Assembly (NCBI RefSeq): GCF_030272615.1
Contig: NC_081415.1
Span: forward strand, 101,660,796 to 101,724,795
Source: Cryptomeria japonica
Lineage: Eukaryota > Streptophyta > Pinopsida > Cupressales > Cupressaceae
Reading direction: 5' to 3'
Length of the DNA: 64,000 nt
The position numbers and the translations under genes are program-made. This document shows, piece after piece, positions 35,631 to 47,329 of the stretch; position 1 is the stretch's first letter, and every line of letters begins with the position of its first letter. The notes beneath the pieces were generated by a model. The model was not told where the DNA came from, did no database searches, and saw only the letters and a list, made by a program, of their open reading frames with translations.

Positions 35631-37127
35631 TGTTGGAATTTTGGCACTAAGTTGCCATTGATGTCAACCGACATGATGAATATTCACATAAGGGCCTACC
35701 GATAAATTAAAAACTAGTTTGAAGGATGGTTACTTGTTTATGATGAAGAGGCAAAATGTTAAAGTTGTCTCACACCACCGGAGGTGAAGATGTGCTACTG
35801 GTATAGGGTGCTCTACCAAAAAACAAAAGAAAAAAGCTCTACCAGAAAAGAGTTGTACCGATATGTGTTTTCCAGAATGATTGTGTGTTGGTGGGCCATG
35901 TCTTGATTGTTGTGACACCATGTGAAGTAGAGGTGGAAAACATGTTGTGGTTGGTGAAGCCTCATCAATAAGGTCGATGAAATAGATAATCGCCATTAAT
36001 GAAGGAGCCATAAATCATGGGATTGTATCTAACTGATTGCAGATTGAGGAAGAAGGAATGATAGAGAAAGATCAAAGAGTAGTTGGCACATGAATCTATG
36101 CAAAGGAAATCTGATTCAGGAAGTCCTCGTAAAGGAAACTTTTGAAACACTTCATGTGTCGACTGATTTCCTGACAGAAGATCTGATTCGAGATTGGCAC
36201 TTCTAGAAAATGGGCATTGGATAATGGAAACCATGTGCAGGTGCATCCTTCAAGGACAAGTGATCAATCCAAGATAGGTGGGATTGAATCTCATGAAGAT
36301 TATGTTGAAAAGAGGAAACCCTGACCGCTCAAGTTTTTGAATTGCGTTCTGGTGGGAAATCACCATATAAGAAATGAGAGCTCAAAATAGAAGAAGTTGA
36401 TGTTGTGAAGGAGGAAAAGTGTAGAGAGAGTAAGCAAGGAAAAGGATTGTGAGCCTTAGAAATAATTCTAAGAAAATTGCAGTGTGCATGAGCAAGGATA
36501 CGGGTGAGAGGATTCTACCGGTAGAACTATAGTCTTGCAGTTGAGTCTAACTAACAAGGTGTGGTAGAGAAGGAAGTATCCTAGGGTGACACAGTGTGTT
36601 GAGAAACCATGTGAGAGAGGGAGAGAAAGATAACAAAGGTTGAGAAGTAGAGATAGGAATCTCACAACCAGAAATGTGAGATTCAGTGGAGGAGAAAATA
36701 ATGTTAACCAGCAGAGAGTTATTTGATCAAAGAGTTGCAAAATTCATTTACAACAAGAAGCCTTAATTGTATTCAAATAGTATTTCAATATACATCACTA
36801 AGTTGAAGCTTGGTGTAGGGGTCAGTTCTCCTTGGGTTGGTGCCCCAAAATCTTTGTTAGTCAGTGTTTTACCTATGAGGATGGATTGGAGTAGTATTCT
36901 TCAACAACTTTTCTCACCAAGGTTTTTCCCATATTGGGTTCTCCTCATAAATCTAGTGTTGTGAGTTACTTGTGTGTGAATGATCTCTTTGGCATTCTTT
37001 CTTGTATTATCGGTATGAGTGTTTAGTGGTTAAGTGAATAACTGATATTCTGAAGTTAGATCAGAAAAAGAAAAAGCTTGGAAACCACTAATTCACCACC
37101 CCTCTCATTGGTATTCTATGTTCAACA
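35631..37127 (+). repeat. Copia 1 second (shared) LTR
   Basis: Starts TGTTGGAATTTTGGCACTAAG and ends CTATGTTCAACA. It is the 3' LTR of the unit to its left and the 5' LTR of the partial unit to its right. Confidence 0.92.
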
Positions 37128-37129
37128 AT

Positions 37130-37141
37130 TGGTATCAGAGC
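37130..37141 (+). promoter_or_regulatory. Primer binding site of the partial second copia unit
   Basis: TGGTATCAGAGC, an exact initiator Met tRNA complement, follows the shared LTR. Confidence 0.9.
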
Positions 37142-37192
37142 AAGGTTACCAGTTATATTTAAACCTTGGATTGATTCTAGACTTTGAACACC

Positions 37193-37711
37193 ATAGCAAG
37201 AAGTAAGTTTGCTTCCTCAAAATCCCCCATGTTTGATGGATCCAACTATGCCTTCTGGAGAAAAAGAATGGAGATCTATATTTCATCACTTGGGTTTGAT
37301 GTGTGGATGTTAGTCAAGAATAGGTATGTTGTTCCTAATACTCCCCCCTCCGATCCGGATGCAAAAAAGGAGTATGAGAATAATGCAAAGGAAAAACATG
37401 CTATCTTGAGTGGATTGTCCGATAATGAATTTGTCAAAGTCATGCAATGTGTTTGAACAAAGGAGACATGGGAAAAATTTCAGAGGTTGTTTGAGGGAGA
37501 TGTGAAAGTCATAGAAGCCAAGCTACAAACACTAAGAGGCCAACTTGAAAGAATCAAAATGAAATATGATGAAAAGATTGCAGACTATCTTCATAGATTT
37601 GATGAAACTGGGAATACTATTAGAGGACTTGGAGAAGAGATTGCAGATGAGATTCTTGTCAAGAGGATACTTAGGTCTCTTACTCCCAAATATGATACTA
37701 AGGTGTCAATG
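37193..37711 (+). pseudogene. Partial gag of second copia unit
   Basis: A second copy of copia 1 gag, closely matching 30830-31345: RSKFASSKSPMFDGSNYAFW, LSGLSDNEFVKVMQCV (then TGA at 37454), and RLFEGDVKVIEAKLQTLRGQ where CAA is kept at the position that is TAA in the first copy. It ends abruptly at about 37711, where unrelated sequence beginning TGCAGGAGCACCTA takes over. The ATG at the expected start is degraded, so the left limit is approximate. Confidence 0.85.
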
Positions 37712-38002
37712 GTGCAGGAGCACCTAAGGGTGAGCAAAGACCCTTTTCAAATTTTAACAATTTTGGCATAAGTACTGGTTCTAGTCCATTAGGTTGTCTG
37801 TTCGAAGCTTGGAGTGCATTTTTTATTTCTTTTGAAAATTTCATGTATCGGCTATACTTGTCCCAATAACCTGATGAGGTGCCATCGGCTATTGGAAGGA
37901 CTATTTTCTACCTACCTTGATAGCTCGATGAAGTTGCCAATGGTTGGAGCGAGTTAAAGTGGAACCATCAGCTTTTGGCGGAAGTGTTTTCCACCTACCT
38001 TG
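37712..38002 (+). repeat. LTR-like fragment starting TGCAGGAGCACC
   Basis: It starts with TGCAGGAGCACCTA, which is also how the chromovirus 2 LTR begins on its own strand (43848 downward); further similarity is weak. It breaks copia gag on its left and stops where the Tat-like LTR begins at 38003. It may be the first part of an LTR that the Tat-like element interrupted (inference). Confidence 0.45.
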
Positions 38003-39005
38003 TGTTGGTACCCAAAACCATAGATTGGAAAACTTAAGGATTTGCCAAGCCCTTAACTAATCCAACTAGCCTTGGCCAATGAACAAGGATAGTCAAAGAC
38101 CAAATCCCCCTACACTTAAGGCTCCATTGAACCTCGGTGGGTATACCTCTACCTTTCAAGCACAACAAGTGATACTTAAAGTGGATTTAAACTTTAGTAA
38201 GACAACTCTTTGCAAGAATGGCAATAATTTCTTGCTACTATTGAGTGCTTTTATTTGAATGCTTTTGAAATTGAAAACTGAATGTAAAGATAATTGTGTA
38301 TAAAGATTGTTGTATTTGGGAAATAAAATGATTTCAGGACATTCCAGAAATATAAAATAGAATAGTTCAAAAGGTTTCAGAAGAATTCTTTTCTCTCAAG
38401 GACCTTATGCATATGAAATCAAAATCTTGGAGAATGAATAACACACCAGTGCCTCTATCTCAGAATATATGTGATACTTTGTGGACAAACAACTTTATGA
38501 ACTCAGGAGACAATATTAATAATCACTATAATGGTTTAGTATGTGTCACATAAATAATAAGAACCCAATCTCACATTTAATGTAACAACATGTGATTCAC
38601 ATTACAACAAATCTTTAAAAAGACTTATCAAGAGGACAAAGGATGTTTCATCAACATAAAAAATTGACAATTCATTTGAAGTAGAAACAACGAATCCTGT
38701 ATATTAATCTCTGAGAAATGATAGTACACAAAAGATACACTTTGAGATACTCCATTACAATTTGCTTGCACAAAAATGACATTTCTTCTTCCTATAAAAT
38801 TTCCCAATACATATGACTTTTAGTCCCTACAACAGTATGATGATTTCCCCTAGAAAAATTTGACCTTATTTGATACAAAATGGCATAATACAAATACATA
38901 TGCTGAAAGACATGAATGAAAGGACACGCCCTTTCATTATCTTAACAACTAACTGAATAGTAATTAAAAGCATATCAATTACATTCCACAAACTAAAACA
39001 CAACA
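38003..39005 (-). repeat. 3' LTR of Tat-like element, inner limit unclear
   Basis: The outer edge TGTTGGTACCCAAAACC at 38003 matches 59149. The inner limit is not fixed, because the other LTR copy is interrupted after 86 bp. No ORF is supported. It ends at or before the stop of the extra ORF at 39006. Confidence 0.55.
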
Positions 39006-41900
39006 CTAAGACTTCCGATCCAACCCTCGTCCAAATTTTTGAATATGCCACAAGTAGCTCGGATACTTGTATGTTGTAGCATTGAAGATCACATCCTTAG
39101 CTACATTCTCAATCACATAAAAATTCTCCAACTGATCGACCATTTCATTCATGTCAAGGATATCTGCTCTGGTGATGGCTTGGGCTGCAATAAGCATAGA
39201 CTTGTACTCAAAGATCCATAAGATTTTGTCTTTGATCACACCTGCATCATCTACTAGACTGGGAACCCCATGCTGAACAATTTGTTGGTATTCATCAAAT
39301 TTAGACTTCAATTCTTTTGTAATTTCTTCATGAGTAACAAGCAGACCTTGCACCTTCTTCTTTACTTTCCCTCTAGTCGATGCATCATGTAACAACATGT
39401 TGAGTCTATCTCAAATTTTGGTGTGAGAAACCATATTGTCCATGTTCCTCTAATATTCACCCCAGAATTCGTCCAATGCTTTCTCCATATTGTCATATCT
39501 CTTACTTAGCAACACACAAGTGGTATTGCCCTAATGCTTCTCATCTCCTTTTTCAACTTATTGTGTTCATAAGATAGTTTTTCAAAAAAATTCTTCCATT
39601 GGCCTCCTGAATCTATAATTTGGGGAACCAGGTGTCCACTCCTCTTAAGGGTCTCTTCATATAGAACCTTATACTTATTCTTCTCTGCTATTTCATGTTT
39701 CATTTGGGCCTTATTGAATTTTGAAATATTAATACCCATGTCAGCTGTGACCATAAGATCTACTTCTCCAACTTTCAAGGTCATCATGTGACCAAAAGCT
39801 TTATCTACATCAATGATTTTTGGCCTTTTATTAGGAGGATATAAAGCCCACAATAACATTTCTTCCTCCTTTGGATCATACCTTGATCTAATAAAAATAT
39901 CTTGCACTCCTTGGATGTTCAATTTCATATCCTTATTATCTGAATATAACAAAGAATAAAAAATAAATGAAGCACTCAGGTCCCATCTTGGAAACATAAT
40001 TATTCCTACCTCTACTAGCAATTTCCTACCCTTTTGTGGGGTCATAGCCTCAAATTCTATGTCAATGTCTTTCTTCAACCTCTTCATCAATTCTGCGTCA
40101 TTTTTCAGGGGTAACATTTAGCACTGCTTCCCTTGTTTTCTTACCCTTGAAGTGGTACAAGAATGATTTGAATTCCTTAGACTTAATGAATTGATCATCA
40201 GATACAAAAGAAACATGCTTTGCCATTCTTTCATCTATTTCTACATTCAGGGCAGCAATAAGTCTATTCTCTACTTCCGAGTCCTTCTCCTTCTTAGGTG
40301 TACGAAGCTTGGAGACTACTTCATTTTCCCCTGAATAACGTTGGGCTGGTTCTCCCTCCATCCTTTCTAGTCTCTGCCTTCTTTCCTCTAGCTTCTTTTC
40401 CAAGGTCCCCATAACTTTTGCAACCTCTTCCACCTCCTTGTTTTTGCACATATCTTCAAATTCATCTTCCTGATGGAAATAGTCTCCCAACTCCTATCTT
40501 TTCCTACTTGAATGGATATAACCTTCAGGATCATAGTGTGTTCTAGATGCGTGCTGAAACAAGTTGTATTCATCAACCAACTTCCTGTCAATGGCCTCAT
40601 ATGCTTTGGTTGATACAATTTTAAAATCTTGAAAGTGAAGTGTGCCAAGGAGGAAAACTTGCTTGTGTGCTCCTCTGAAATGTTTGGCATTAGACACACT
40701 TAACTGCCTTACAATTTCCAAAAAGGCAATCATGTATAGTACAAGATTTGGTAGCACATATGGATAACCCTCAAATCCATAGCATCAAACAAAAGTGAAA
40801 TTTTGGCACGAGTACCAATCACCGCAATTGTGATTGATGTTTGGATTTTGGTGCTCATGAGGCCTAAGAAACTTCTTGACCTCCTCAAAAAATGATCCTT
40901 GCCAAGGCTCACCAAAAAGCAAGAAAATTGGTTTGATAAAGAATTCCTCAAATTTGAGGTAATGGGAATTCACAAATCTATAATCCCAAAGGGAAACCTA
41001 TAATTGCATTGGTTGCTCCTTTCCATCCTTCCCAACTGTATTTACATTCAATTCATCTAGCTATAATCCTCTAAGTTTCCCATAAAATAAAACAATATGC
41101 ATCAACAACAATGAATAATGCTTAAAAATATTTGTCTGGATTATCCTTCAGGTTCAAGAAACCTTCATGCAATTTGTCTACTAGGTATGAAGCAAAGTCT
41201 AAAACCCTATGCTCATGCCTCTAAACTTCTCCTGCTAGAACCAATGGTTCTATGTTTTCCACATCAGGAGCTTCAACTCCTCCCACCTGACCACACACCA
41301 TATATGTATATTGTAGATAGTTCTTGAAAATAGTCATGTCATAAGGAGGACCATCTTCCTTTATTAGTCTCCCCTTCTTTGCTTTGTGGACAATGAGGTT
41401 CCATCCCTGGTATGTAGTGTCCATCTTCCTGTACTTCTCTTCTAAATCTACAAAAGACAAAGGCACATCCATCTCCAAATCTACTATAAAAACTTCTTGA
41501 GTTGTAGCCTTTGCAAAGTGCACTAGAGCAGTCCCATCAGGCAACATAATGCATCACTTGTTTTCATCATAATGTCTTAGTAAAAGCTTCAACAAATCAA
41601 TACTCACAAACACATTGGGTAATACAAGTTTACCTAGACCATTTTTCCATGGGTTTGAAATTGGCATGGGCTCATCCCTGTGGAAGTAATGGAAAAGGAA
41701 CAACTTGTGCCCTCACACTTTGGTGAATACATCTCCAATCTCTCTATATCTATCCTCCAACTAGTCGTAGATAGGAAAATTTACCTTATCTCTACGTGAC
41801 CTAGCTCCTGGAGATCCCATCTCATCTATCATGTCCTGAATTTAGCTTTCTTTAGACCTCACTGACCTAACCCTTTGATTTCTTTTTCGTGGTACTGGAT
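39006..41900 (-). pseudogene. Long unrecognised extra ORF in Tat-like element
   Basis: I do not recognise this protein. Pieces of a long minus-strand ORF can be followed from about 41900 to 39006 with stops and some frame changes: a basic start with RDKVNFPIYD, FTKV-x-GHKLFLFHYFHRDEP near 41730, a segment at 41547-41221 (ALVHFAKATTQEVFIVDLEM), LVLYMIAFLEIVRQLS near 40740, a charged coiled-coil-like stretch (TLEKKLEERRQRLERMEGE near 40380), IRSRYDPKEEEMLLWALYPP near 39880, and the end at 39006. There is no polymerase, protease or zinc-knuckle signature. Its place between integrase and 3' LTR is where Tat/Ogre elements may carry an extra ORF. The FTKV motif recalls the relic at 1-1493. Confidence 0.55.
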
Positions 41901-42313
41901 ATTTTGGCAACCTTTTGCTTCCCTTTTGAGCTTGACCCCTTCATCTCTACAAATTCCTTCACTCTATGATAAGTAACTCATAAAATTTTCACAATAAGCA
42001 CTTGATATCTTTCGACAATACTCGTTAGATGTCCCAAGGAGTCCAATCTTGCAATTCATTATTGCAAATCTTGATGGATTTGCTTCGTGTGGCAATAGAT
42101 CTACTCATTTGATGCATTTAATGGAAACCATTTTGTCGGTTCTTCTTCATCCAGATGTCCAATGGCTATTTGACGAGACTCCTCCCAACAATTCAAATGT
42201 TTGGCACTGACTATTATGACTTTACCACATTTTGCTTTTTGATCGACACAAACTATCTCGACTGTTATGACTTTACCAAGTTTTGCTTTTTGATCGGCAC
42301 AAACTATCCCAAC
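41901..42313 (-). other. Tat-like element segment with 51-bp tandem duplication
   Basis: No clear gene. From 42208 to 42310 a unit of about 51 bp (GACTRTTATGACTTTACC...TTTTTGATCGRC) is present twice in tandem, ending directly at the chromovirus 2 LTR start. The preceding bases may be part of the leader or N-terminus of the extra ORF. Confidence 0.5.
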
Positions 42314-43848
42314 TAATAGGATTAACCGAGCCTACTCAACACTTCCTAAGTTGGTATTGCTCAATTCCACCAACTCACCAAGCCTAGTTGCTTTCTAGGC
42401 TTGCAGGTCCCTCTCAGTCTCTTCTAGGGCTTGATTTTTGTCCCTACTATGGTGTTTTCTTCAAGTGTTTTGGTTACAAACCCTATCAATTCACTGTACT
42501 TCTCAGGTGCTCAACTCTAGCCTCAACTTGTCATAATGACCCCCAATAGATATGAGATGTTGCAGATGTGTAATAAGGTCTTTTAACATGTTTTTAGTGC
42601 ATATGGAGTCCATTGGTGGTTTGCAACCTTAAGTTTCCTACCAGTTTCACAATCTTGCCTGGAAAAGGGCTACAAGGAATTAGGCCTAATTAGGCCTCCA
42701 AGACTGGTTTTCTAGGGCTTGGAGGAAAACAACTCAAAGAACCCCTAAACAAGTTTAACTTTTCTTCAATGATACACCCATGCCTAATAGATTTTTGTGG
42801 TTTTAGGCTTTGGTCCGACCGTACAAGGTATGAACTCCAAAATGAGGGTTTGTAGGGTTTTAAAGGCCTTTAACCGGCAATGAGTAGGTAACTTGGGGTT
42901 TTGCTATTAAATGGATTCTTCCAGACTCCTCCTTGTACATACAAGTCTGCCCCAACCCCATGGACTCCTCCAAATTTAGAAATGGTGTTCTTGCATTCAC
43001 CTCTGCACTCTTCACCACTTTTTCACCTCTTCTTCTTTAGCTGGGTTTCTCTAGGACTCGCCTAGAATGAGGTGATAGTCATATCCAAACACTTCTCCAA
43101 CATTTGTGGGAGTCATGGGGCAACTGTATTTACAAGAAAATTGCTATTTACAAGCCAAAACTAGCTACTTGTGAATCAAATCACTTAAACAGTAGTAAAA
43201 GCTAAAAACAAATCTTGAAAATGAAAATCCTACCCTACAATAGACTACTAACACTCAATCCATTATTGGATTCATGGATTCAATCCATTAAAACTTCAAA
43301 GAATGTAAAAATTGACTAAAACAATGAAAAGTGCAGTCCAAAATCTTGTATTTTGATAATTACTTTAAAAATCCAAGTAAACCAGCCTTGAAAAATATGC
43401 AACAGGGGGTTTATATATATTTCCCACATGTGGAGTCCTTCCATGGCTTTGGGAAATCCCTAAATCCATTGCAAACCAATTTCAGGACAAAAGTTGTCAT
43501 GATAACTTTTTGCAACTTTATGATTTTTTCTCTTTTGATCTCTCCCACCTAAGAGACCTATATTGAGTCATCACATATGACATTTCAAACATTTCTAAGG
43601 CCTATTTAACTGTCTCTAATGCTTTTTCTAGCTTTTAGCACTTTTGACCAACAAAAGGCCAAACACCTACTCAAACTCACTATTTACACAAAAATGCAAA
43701 CCTAGGTTAAATGAACTCCACCTAGACCTACATAGACAAAATTCTCTCTTGGACCCTCCTGGAGTCCTTATTCACTACTAACTTGGCTAAGGTCAGTACA
43801 AGCCAAAATTTGTAAAAACAAGAAAACTAGGACCTAGGTGCTCCTGCA
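42314..43848 (-). repeat. Chromovirus 2 3' LTR
   Basis: On the minus strand it starts TGCAGGAGCACCTAGG (43848) after a purine-rich tract and ends at 42314; the expected terminal CA reads TA here. It is homologous to 48539-50174. The size difference includes an indel near 49341-49405. Confidence 0.9.
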
Positions 43849-43871
43849 CCATTCTCCCTAACAAAAAGAAA
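43849..43871 (-). promoter_or_regulatory. Polypurine tract of chromovirus 2
   Basis: On the minus strand, the bases between the pol stop (43872) and the LTR read TTTGTTAGGGAGAATGG at the LTR side, the expected position for plus-strand priming. The second unit has the same tract at 50175-50197. Confidence 0.6.
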
Positions 43872-45359
43872 TCATGTCACCTCTTGAGGAATCAGTGTTA
43901 GATCAATGCCAAGCTTTTGGAACTCTAACTCCATCACCCATGTAGCCTCAACATCATCAATTCCCTGTCATTTAATGAGGTGCTCCCAATAGCCTTGATG
44001 CCTAGTCTTCTTGGCAATTCTTGAACTTAGTACCTTCTCGGCCTTAGGATTAGGCTTGGCCGGTAACTAAAGGTTATGCATATCATCTAAAACCTTTGTG
44101 GGACTGCATTCTACACCTTGGATTGGCCCCTTGTATACAACCAAGTCTTCTATGTTAAAAACTGGTGACAAGCCTATGTCACTAAGAAGATCCACTTTGT
44201 ATGCATTTTCACCATACTTAGCTAGAATGGTACATGGACCTATCCTACTCATCTGCAACTTTTTTAGCACTCCTTGCTGTAGTCTTTCTTTGCTCAAATG
44301 CACCATAACAAGGTCTCCCACATGAAATTGTAGACTTCTCCTCTTTTCATCAAATTTTTGTTTGATTTTGCATGTGTTCTCCTTCAAAGCTTGTCTAACT
44401 GATTCATGGACCTCCTTCATGGACTGAGAAAAGTCCTCTACATATCCACTTCTAATTTCTTCACTTCCTAAATCCCTCAACTCAAAAATGCTTCTTGGAT
44501 GCACACCATAGACTACTTCAAAAGGACTTTTACTGGTAGTCCTATTTATGGTGTCATTGTATGCATATTCAGATTGAGAAAGTACTTGATCCCATGTCAT
44601 CCCATACTGCTTGGTAAGGCATCTCAACAAGTTTCCCAAACTTCTATTCACCACCTCAGTTTGCCCATCTATTTGAGGATGGTAGGATGATCCAAAAGAG
44701 AGGTTTGTGCCAAGCTTTTTCCATAATGTTTTCCAAAAATGACTCATAAATTTGGAGTCCCTATCTGAAACTATGCTCAATGGTAAAACATGTATCCTTA
44801 CTATTTCCTTAAAAAACAACTGAGCTATGTGGCATGCATCATGAGTGGTCTTACAAGGCACAAAGTGAGCCATTTTTCTAAATCTATCCACAATGACATA
44901 AATACTGTCATATCCTTGCTTTGTCTTTGGCAAACCTACCACAAAGTCCATGCTAATGCATTCCCAAGGTCTACTTGGTATGGGAATTGGTTGATTCAAA
45001 CTGGCATTTGTTGAAGTACCCTTGGCTTTTTGGCAAACTATACAAGTCTCCACATGCCTCTTCACATCTTGATTCATCCTTGGCCAGTAATAGAACCTCT
45101 AAACCAACTCTTGAGTCTTATTGACTCCAAAGTGACCACTAAGGCTGCCATTGTGTTTCTCTTGTATGAGATTTTCCCTCATTGAGCCTTCAGGCACACA
45201 AAGCTGCCCACCCTTGAACAACAGCCCATTTTGTAAAGTGAAATCTGAGTGTTCACTATTGAAATGATTTTGATACTCCTTGCATACTTGGTAGGCACTT
45301 GAGAAGTCTTCATCCTCTGCATACAAGTCTTTAAAACTATCCACACATATGCTTCTCAA
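43872..45359 (-). pseudogene. Chromovirus 2 integrase with chromodomain
   Basis: One phase runs from 45359 to a TGA at 43872, with stops at 45099 (TAG), 44067 (TAG) and 43968 (TGA). The zinc-binding segment is HNGSLSGHFGVNKTQELV then CIVCQKAKGT; the catalytic core has ISMDFVVGLP (Asp), SIVSDRDSKF (Asp) and HPQIDGQTEVVNRSL (Glu). The C-terminal LQFHVGDLVMVHLSKERL and GPCTILAKYGENAYKVDL follow, and finally a chromodomain-like end KTRHQGYWEHLIK then DDVEATWVMELEF. Chromodomains direct integration to marked chromatin. At 45099 the second unit keeps CAG (51425-51427). Confidence 0.9.
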
Positions 45360-45365
45360 CTTAAT

Positions 45366-45914
45366 TTATTGGATTGTCAAGAGCCTCCTACTTAGTGCAT
45401 CAACTACCCGGTTTAGCTGCCCTTTCTTGTGCTTGATGGTGAATGTATAGGCTTTCATATACTCCACCCATTTCATGTGTTTGTGACTGATTTTGTCTTG
45501 GGATTTCAGAAAACTCAATGCCTGGTTATCCGTATACACCACAAATTCTTTGGGTAGGAGATAGTGTCTCCATTTTCTTAATGCTTGCACCAAAGCATAC
45601 AACTCAAGATCATAATACGAGTATTTCCTCTTGGCATCACTTATATTCTCACTATGGAAGGCTACTAGTCTTCCCTCTTGGCTTAGAACAACACCTAGTG
45701 CTACATTACTTGCATCACACTCTACAATAAAAAGTTTCTCAAAACTAGGCAACACTAGTATCGGTTGGGTAGCTATATTCTCCTTCAAGGTTTCAAAACC
45801 TTTGTTTTTTTCTTCAACCCACTTAAATTTGGCCTCCATACCACGTCTAATGGTGTCTAACATTGGGGCACATATAGCACTGAATTTCCTTTCCGGTAGT
45901 ATTGGGCTAATCAA
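45366..45914 (-). pseudogene. Chromovirus 2 RNase H
   Basis: In phase with the integrase and separated by a TAA at 45366. It shows KLFIVECDASNVALGVVLSQ (first Asp), YSYYDLELYALVQALRKWRH (Glu), FVVYTDNQALSFLKSQ (Asp) and LNRVVDALSRR at the end. This is the gypsy-type RNase H that follows RT. A frame change lies between 45914 and 45998. Confidence 0.9.
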
Positions 45915-45997
45915 TGGAAGCTTCTCACCTCTATTGCTGATCTAGGAGTAGGCCAATGCACAATGTCTTCAACTTTGTTGGGGTCCATCTTGAGGTT

Positions 45998-46594
45998 TCA
46001 TTGAGACAACACAAACCCAAGATAAACCAACTCCTTCTTGACAAACTCACACTTATCCAAATTCATTATTAGCTTTTCATCATACAATCTTTGTAATACA
46101 TCTTGCAAATGACTAATATGTGCTGCTCTATCCTTACTAAAAGTGAGAATATCATCTAGATATACTACCATAAATTTACCTATGAAGTCCTTCATCACCT
46201 CATTCATGAGTCTCATGAAGGTACTTGGAGCATTGGATAAGCCATATGGCATTACAAGCCACTCATAAAGACCTTCAGTAGTCTTAAATGCAGTCTTCCA
46301 TTTATCACCCTTCTTAATTCTAATTTGATGATAGCCACTCTTAAGGTCAATCTTGGTAAAGTACTTGGCTTCCCCTAAACAATCCATTAGGTCTTCTATT
46401 CTAGGAATAGGGAGCCTATATCTGATGGTGATCCTATTTATGGCTCTAGAATCAGTACACAATCTTGAAGTACCACCTTTTTTTGCTGCCAACATGGTAG
46501 GGACAGCACAAGGGCTAATACTCTTCCTAATTAGGCCTTGGTCTAAGAACTCTTGGATTTGCTTGGCAATTTCAACATTTTGTTGAGGAGTCAT
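45998..46594 (-). pseudogene. Chromovirus 2 reverse transcriptase
   Basis: Gypsy [94 protein letters not shown] and catalytic VVYLDDILTFSKDR, ending VYLGFVLSQ before a stop at 45998. It is the longest intact piece of this element and a close relative of the truncated RT at 28600-29210. It copies the element RNA into DNA in intact copies. The part before MTPQQ is interrupted. Confidence 0.92.
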
Positions 46595-47329
46595 TATATA
46601 GGCTGCCTTTATTAGGCAAGGATGCTTTGGGAATGAAGTCTATTTGATGGCTTATGGTTCTTTTATGAGGTAAGGTGACTAGCTGTCCTTCACTTACTAT
46701 ACCTTTGAATTTCTTCAATAATTCTTGCACCTCTATTTGTAAATCTTGCTGCTCTTTCTTGTCTTCTTATTTGGGCTTCATCACAAGTACAAACCATATG
46801 CCTTCACCTTCCCTCAAGTGTCTTTAAGAAATTATTTTCACTCACCAAAAGAACATTAGGACCTACTGCCCTTTTTTCACCTTCCTCAAGGATAGACTGA
46901 ATCTTGAATGTGACTCCATCCTTCTTGAATGAATATGCATTCTTGGCTCCATCATGGATAGGTTGTCTATCAAATTTCCATGGTCTTCCTAATAGAAGAT
47001 GGCATGCATCCATGGGTAGGACATCACATAGCACCTTATCCTTATACCTCCCAATGGTAAAATCCACCCATGCTTGCTCATTAACAAGAACATGTTGTCC
47101 TTTGTTCAACCAAGTGACTCTATAAGGGTTGTTGTGAGGTATCCTCTGCAAATTTGAGCTTGCTCACTACCTCTTCTGACATAATGTTGTCTGTAGACCC
47201 TGAATCAATGATCACTTTGCATACTTTATCAAAAATATTGCATTTAATCCTAAACAAGGACCTTCTTTGGCTAGGCTCTTCTCTGGCCGGTTCTTTGATC
47301 AAATTTCTCCTTATCATCAAGTTGTTACC
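46595..47329 (-). pseudogene. Chromovirus 2 protease region
   Basis: The aspartic protease site VCKVIIDSGSTDNIMSEEVV lies near 47180-47240. A frame change near 47130 is followed by VLCDVLPMDACHLLLGRPWK, which matches the second strand and flap of retroviral-type proteases, and then by a linker to RT. Between 46800 and 46595 the frame is damaged. Confidence 0.82.

Larger units (their letters stand above)
29211..37711 (+). mobile_element. Copia 1: LTR-internal-LTR-partial internal
   Basis: The plus-strand copia unit has LTRs at 29211-30764 and 35631-37127 and a full gag-pol between them. After the second LTR a new primer site (37130-37141) and the start of a second gag (37193-37711) follow, so two units share the middle LTR. 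The right end is cut at 37711. Bases left of the first LTR are GAGCT; the matching duplication is not in the window. All reading frames carry stops. Confidence 0.85.
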
